Shown: piece by piece, positions 61,258 through 64,000 of the stretch
Position numbering within the stretch: position 1 is the stretch's first letter
Layout: the number at the start of each line of letters is the position of its first letter
Source: Kineococcus terrestris
GTDB taxonomy: Bacteria; Actinomycetota; Actinomycetes; Actinomycetales; Kineococcaceae
Assembly: GCF_041020765.1 (NCBI RefSeq)
Contig: NZ_JBEUEJ010000022.1
Length of the DNA stretch: 64,000 bases
Strand: one strand, 5' to 3'
The notes under the pieces: generated by a model
Seen by the model: the letters and a program-made list of their open reading frames with translations, nothing else
What the model was told of the DNA's origin: nothing
The model's database searches: none
Translations under genes and position numbers: made by a program

Positions 61258-61493
61258 CGGCCGGCCCGCCCGCGCCCGAGCGCGAACCAGGCCAGCGGCA
61301 GCAGGCCCGCCGAGCTGGTCACGGCCAGCGCGAGCGCCCACGCGGCCTTCGGCCCGCGCACCCGCTCGCGCGGGGTGCGGGTCAGGTCCGCGAGGGCCAC
61401 CGCCCGCAGGACCGCGTCCGCCACCCCCGCGGCCACCAGCGCCCGCTGCACCCCCGGATCCAGCTCCCGCCACCGCGCGTCCGCTCGTCCCAC
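61254..61493 (-). CDS. Small PLDc_N-like membrane protein
   Basis: The 79-aa product has an N-terminal soluble helix (ELDPGVQRALVAAGVADAVLRAVALADL), a TPRERVRGPKAAWALALAVTSSAG segment typical of phospholipase-D-N-terminal (PLDc_N) small membrane proteins, and a final helix. GAGGAGG 5 nt before GTG 61493 marks the start. The frame stays open upstream to GTG 61739, which would add a lipoprotein signal and an Arg-rich segment. Confidence 0.7.
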   Translation of the reverse strand: MGRADARWRELDPGVQRALVAAGVADAVLRAVALADLTRTPRERVRGPKAAWALALAVTSSAGLLPLAWFALGRGRAGR

Positions 61494-61735
61494 GTCGACC
61501 TCCTCGTCCGTCCCGCCTGCTCCGTCCCGCCGGGACCTTCCGCCGGGACCCGTCATCCTGCCCGGGGGCCGCGCGCACCGGGACGGCCGGGCCGGGCGCC
61601 GGCGGGACGGCGCAGCGGCCCCCGCCGGGTCCGCGCCGGTGCCCGCGGCCGGGTCCGGCCCGGCCGCGCACGCCGTCAGCGCGGCCGCGGACAGCACCAG
61701 GGCCGCGGCCGCCGGCGCGAGGCGCCGCGCCCCGT

Positions 61736-62659
61736 TCACGGTTCGAGGCACTCGGGCACCGAGTCGCCCGGACCGCCGGGGCGACCGGTGCGCCCGGCGG
61801 GGTCGAGCACCTCCACCCGCCGGACCGCGGGGAACTGGTGCAGGGAGGGCAGGAGGTGACCGGCGACCGTGACGGTGGAACCCCCGCTGGAGCAGCCGCC
61901 GACCAGGCGCACGCGGGCCGTGCCGCCGGAGATCGACAGGCGGTCGAAACCCGTGGCGCCGGAGGCGACCAGCCGCAGGCCGCGCGCGTGCTCGGCCGCC
62001 GTCGGCCCGGCGAACACGCGGTCCAGCACGCCCGTGGCCGGGGCTCCGGGGACCACCTGGCGCGTCACCGGCACGAAGAAGGGCTCCTCGTTCCGCAGGA
62101 AGCGGCCCTCGTCGAAGAACCACACCCGCCGCGGGACCGTGCGGAACGCCGCGTCGACGTCGACGACGACGCGGTCGGGCGAGCGCAGGGTCGACACCCG
62201 GAACGGCTGGCGGCGGGCCAGGCCGATGCCGTAGGTGGTCACCGCCTCGAAGTCGCCGGAGCGCACGACGGACACCACGTTCGGCAGCGCGAACGCCAGG
62301 CGCCCGGGGGCGGTCGGGTCCCCGGCCGCGTCGTGCGCGTCGGCGCTCTCGAAGCGCACCTGCAGGACGGCCCGGCCGGCGACGGGCACAGGCTCACCGG
62401 AGCCGTCCCCGACCAGGGCGGGCACCCAGCCGACGTCCCGCCGCGCGGGCAGGCCGCCGCGGAAGTCGAACACGACCCGGTCGAAGCCCGGGTGGTGCGC
62501 GGCGCGGACGCCCACCAGCACCGGGACCGCCGGGGCCGCCCCGGCAGGCGGGGCGGCTGCGGCGACCGGAGCGCCGGTGAGAAGGAGCAGGGGAGCCAGG
62601 AGCAGGGCGGCCGCGCGCGGCGACCGGCCCGGACGACGGGACCTGCGGATCACGAGCAC
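61736..62659 (-). CDS. Secreted AMIN-like/GerMN domain protein
   Basis: The 307-aa protein has a signal peptide (RAAALLLAPLLLLTGAPVAAAAPP). An AMIN-like domain follows (residues about 45-180: VRAAHHPGFDRVVFDFRGGLP, STLRSPDRVVVDVDAAF). A GerMN domain (about 195-307) ends with VFAGPTAAEHARGLRLV, LVGGCSSGGSTVTVAGHLLPSLHQFPAVRRVEVLD. Both domains occur in secreted proteins of cell-wall processes. It shares a GTGA overlap with an open frame at 61739. Confidence 0.85.
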   Translation of the reverse strand: MLVIRRSRRPGRSPRAAALLLAPLLLLTGAPVAAAAPPAGAAPAVPVLVGVRAAHHPGFDRVVFDFRGGLPARRDVGWVPALVGDGSGEPVPVAGRAVLQVRFESADAHDAAGDPTAPGRLAFALPNVVSVVRSGDFEAVTTYGIGLARRQPFRVSTLRSPDRVVVDVDAAFRTVPRRVWFFDEGRFLRNEEPFFVPVTRQVVPGAPATGVLDRVFAGPTAAEHARGLRLVASGATGFDRLSISGGTARVRLVGGCSSGGSTVTVAGHLLPSLHQFPAVRRVEVLDPAGRTGRPGGPGDSVPECLEP

Positions 62660-62782
62660 GGGGCACCTCCCGGTGGTCGTCCCGGACGCGCCGTCGCGTC
62701 CGGGCGCGGCACCAGCGTGCGCCCGGGGGGCGGGTCCCGGCAGGGACGAAGGTCACGTCCGCGGCGCCGGGTCCCGCGCGTC

Positions 62783-63208
62783 TCAGCCGCGGACCGGCTC
62801 GCCCCGCGAGGACACCTGGTCGCTCGCGCCGGGCACGGGTTCGGCCGGGTCGCTGCCCAGCGCGACGATCCGGTTGCGGTCGTCGACGTGCACCACGTGC
62901 GGGCGGTGGGCGGCGCGCTCGGCCTCCTCGACCTCCACGTAGGAGATGACGATGACCACGTCGCCGGGGTGGACCAGGTGGGCGGCGGCGCCATTGACCT
63001 TCACCTGCCCGGTGCCGGCCTCGCCGACGATGACGTACGTCTCCAGGCGGGCGCCGTTCGTCACGTCGACGACCTGCACCTTCTCGCCCTCGACGAGGTC
63101 GGCCGCCCGGCACAGGTCGGCGTCCAGGGTGATCGAGCCGACGTAGTGCAGGTCCGCCTGCGTCACCGTGGCCCGGTGGACCTTGCCGTTCATCAGCGTG
63201 CGGCGCAC
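62783..63208 (-). CDS. panD: Aspartate 1-decarboxylase proenzyme
   Basis: PanD makes beta-alanine for pantothenate. The 141-aa proenzyme contains KVHRATVTQADLHYVGSITL; self-cleavage between Gly24 and Ser25 makes the pyruvoyl group. VNGAAAHLVHPGDVVIVISY is also conserved. GGAGGAG lies 6 nt before GTG 63208. No panB or panC is adjacent here. Confidence 0.95.
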   Translation of the reverse strand: MRRTLMNGKVHRATVTQADLHYVGSITLDADLCRAADLVEGEKVQVVDVTNGARLETYVIVGEAGTGQVKVNGAAAHLVHPGDVVIVISYVEVEEAERAAHRPHVVHVDDRNRIVALGSDPAEPVPGASDQVSSRGEPVRG

Positions 63209-63414
63209 CGCCTGCTCCTCCGCTCCCCGGGGTGGTCCCCGTCCGTGGGGGAGGAGCATCGCACGCCCCGTCGTTGTTCCCGCGCCGCCCGCCCTCGCCT
63301 CGCGGCGACCCGTGCGCAGGAGCACACTCCCCGCGACGGCGCCCGGTGGAGCCCCCCGGCCGGCCCGTGGCCGTGGCCCTCCCGGGCCGGTGGGACGACT
63401 CCCGAGGAGCCAGC

Positions 63415-64000
63415 GTGACCGACCGCATCGCCGACGTGTGGGGCACCCGCACCCCGCACCCGCGGGGCACGCCGTGGCCCGTGCGCGTCGACTCCCACCT
63501 CGACGCCGGCCTCGCCGAGGCCGACGTGGACCGCTGGGTGCAGTCCGCGTGCGTGCTGTGCAGCAACGGCTGCGGCTGCGACATCGCCGTCAGGGACGGG
63601 CGGGTGGTCGGAGTGCGGGGCCGGGCCGCCGACGTGGTCAACCACGGCCGGCTGGGCCCCAAGGGCCTGTACGGCTCCTGGCAGTGGAACCGCACCGACC
63701 GCCTGACCCGCCCGCTGGTGCGCGACGCTTCCGGCGTCCTCGTCGAGTCCGACTGGGACACCGCCATGGGCCGCGTCGTGCAGCGCTCGCGCGAACTGCT
63801 GGCCACCGACGCCGGCGCGCTGAGCCACGCCTTCTACACCAGCGGGCAGCTGTTCCTGGAGGAGTACTACGCGCTCGCCGTCGTCGGCAAGGCCGGGCTC
63901 GGCACCCCGCACATGGACGGGAACACGCGCCTGTGCACGGCGACGGCCGCCGCCGCGCTGAAGGAGAGCTTCGGCTCCGACGGGCAGCCGGGCAGCTACT
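63415..64000 (+). CDS. Molybdopterin oxidoreductase (nitrate reductase/formate dehydrogenase family), partial
   Basis: The first 195 aa are visible; the gene continues beyond the window. After an N-terminal PHPRGTPWPVRVD segment comes a 4Fe-4S motif (CVLCSNGCGCDIAV, extra Cys), then VNHGRLGPKGLYG and the start of the molybdopterin domain. The long family (typically 700 aa or more) includes assimilatory nitrate reductases and formate dehydrogenases, so the substrate cannot be chosen. GAGGAG is 6 nt before the GTG. Confidence 0.9.
   Translation, partial: MTDRIADVWGTRTPHPRGTPWPVRVDSHLDAGLAEADVDRWVQSACVLCSNGCGCDIAVRDGRVVGVRGRAADVVNHGRLGPKGLYGSWQWNRTDRLTRPLVRDASGVLVESDWDTAMGRVVQRSRELLATDAGALSHAFYTSGQLFLEEYYALAVVGKAGLGTPHMDGNTRLCTATAAAALKESFGSDGQPGSY

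Overview
The window is very GC-rich actinobacterial DNA with many GTG starts, GTGA stop/start overlaps and little non-coding space. Mycothiol genes (mshD, mshA, mscR), the orphan nitrogen regulator GlnR, CarD, SenX3/RegX3 and an RsiG-type c-di-GMP-binding anti-sigma factor place it in the Actinomycetota. A motile, spore-forming lineage such as the Kineosporiales (Kineococcus-like) would fit RsiG, but the genus cannot be fixed from this sequence alone. The gene content looks like a core chromosome. I see no integrase, transposase, phage gene, CRISPR array or rRNA.

Layout. Positions 1-97 hold an artefact-like poly-C run at the edge, cutting off whatever follows pstS. From 98 to 6650 (all minus strand) lie pstS, mutT1-ppk and glnR-mshD, with phosphate-type direct repeats in front of pstS and ppk. 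From 6.8 to 11.5 kb are small membrane proteins, a nitrobindin-like protein, a Fur-family regulator, ygfZ and rsiG. From 11.5 to 21.6 kb come dtd, a LacI-family regulator, a methyltransferase, mshA, gpmA, a GT4 glycosyltransferase and phoU/senX3-regX3. From 21.8 to 29.3 kb is the conserved carD-ispD-ispF-cysS-rlmB group, interrupted between ispF and cysS by an AI-2E-type permease and the mycothiol formaldehyde pair (mscR plus a metallo-hydrolase). From 29.3 to 40.5 kb are a MarR regulator, an epimerase, a DUF4032 protein, a stand-alone sugar-ABC ATPase (ugpC/msiK type), the KhtTU potassium exporter, otsA-otsB and a membrane-anchored Ser/Thr kinase.

The most unusual region is 40.5-54.6 kb, a carbohydrate locus. 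One minus-strand operon (about 50.24 to 40.54 kb) encodes a 23-codon leader, two permeases, FOUR different but paralogous Tat/lipoprotein solute-binding proteins in tandem, a Gfo/Idh dehydrogenase and a lactonase. A plus-strand pair of further Gfo/Idh dehydrogenases starts at 52.3 kb. Both promoters carry the same 16-bp LacI-type operator (CGGTAAGCGCTATCCG) just after the -10 box. The locus has no ATPase of its own. The ugpC gene at 32.3 kb, which has a related AAGCGCTT palindrome upstream, probably powers it in trans. The parts suggest an importer with several interchangeable receptors feeding an oxidation-then-lactone-hydrolysis pathway for unknown sugars or cyclitols.

From 54.6 to 64 kb the content is mixed: an SRPBCC protein, an FAD oxidoreductase, a TetR regulator with a large palindrome beside a GT1 glycosyltransferase, a DUF4184 membrane protein, a CDP-glycerol glycerophosphotransferase-like enzyme, an AMIN-like/GerMN secreted protein, panD, and the start of a molybdopterin oxidoreductase that runs off the window. 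All functions are read from sequence motifs and family knowledge; nothing was searched or computed against a database.
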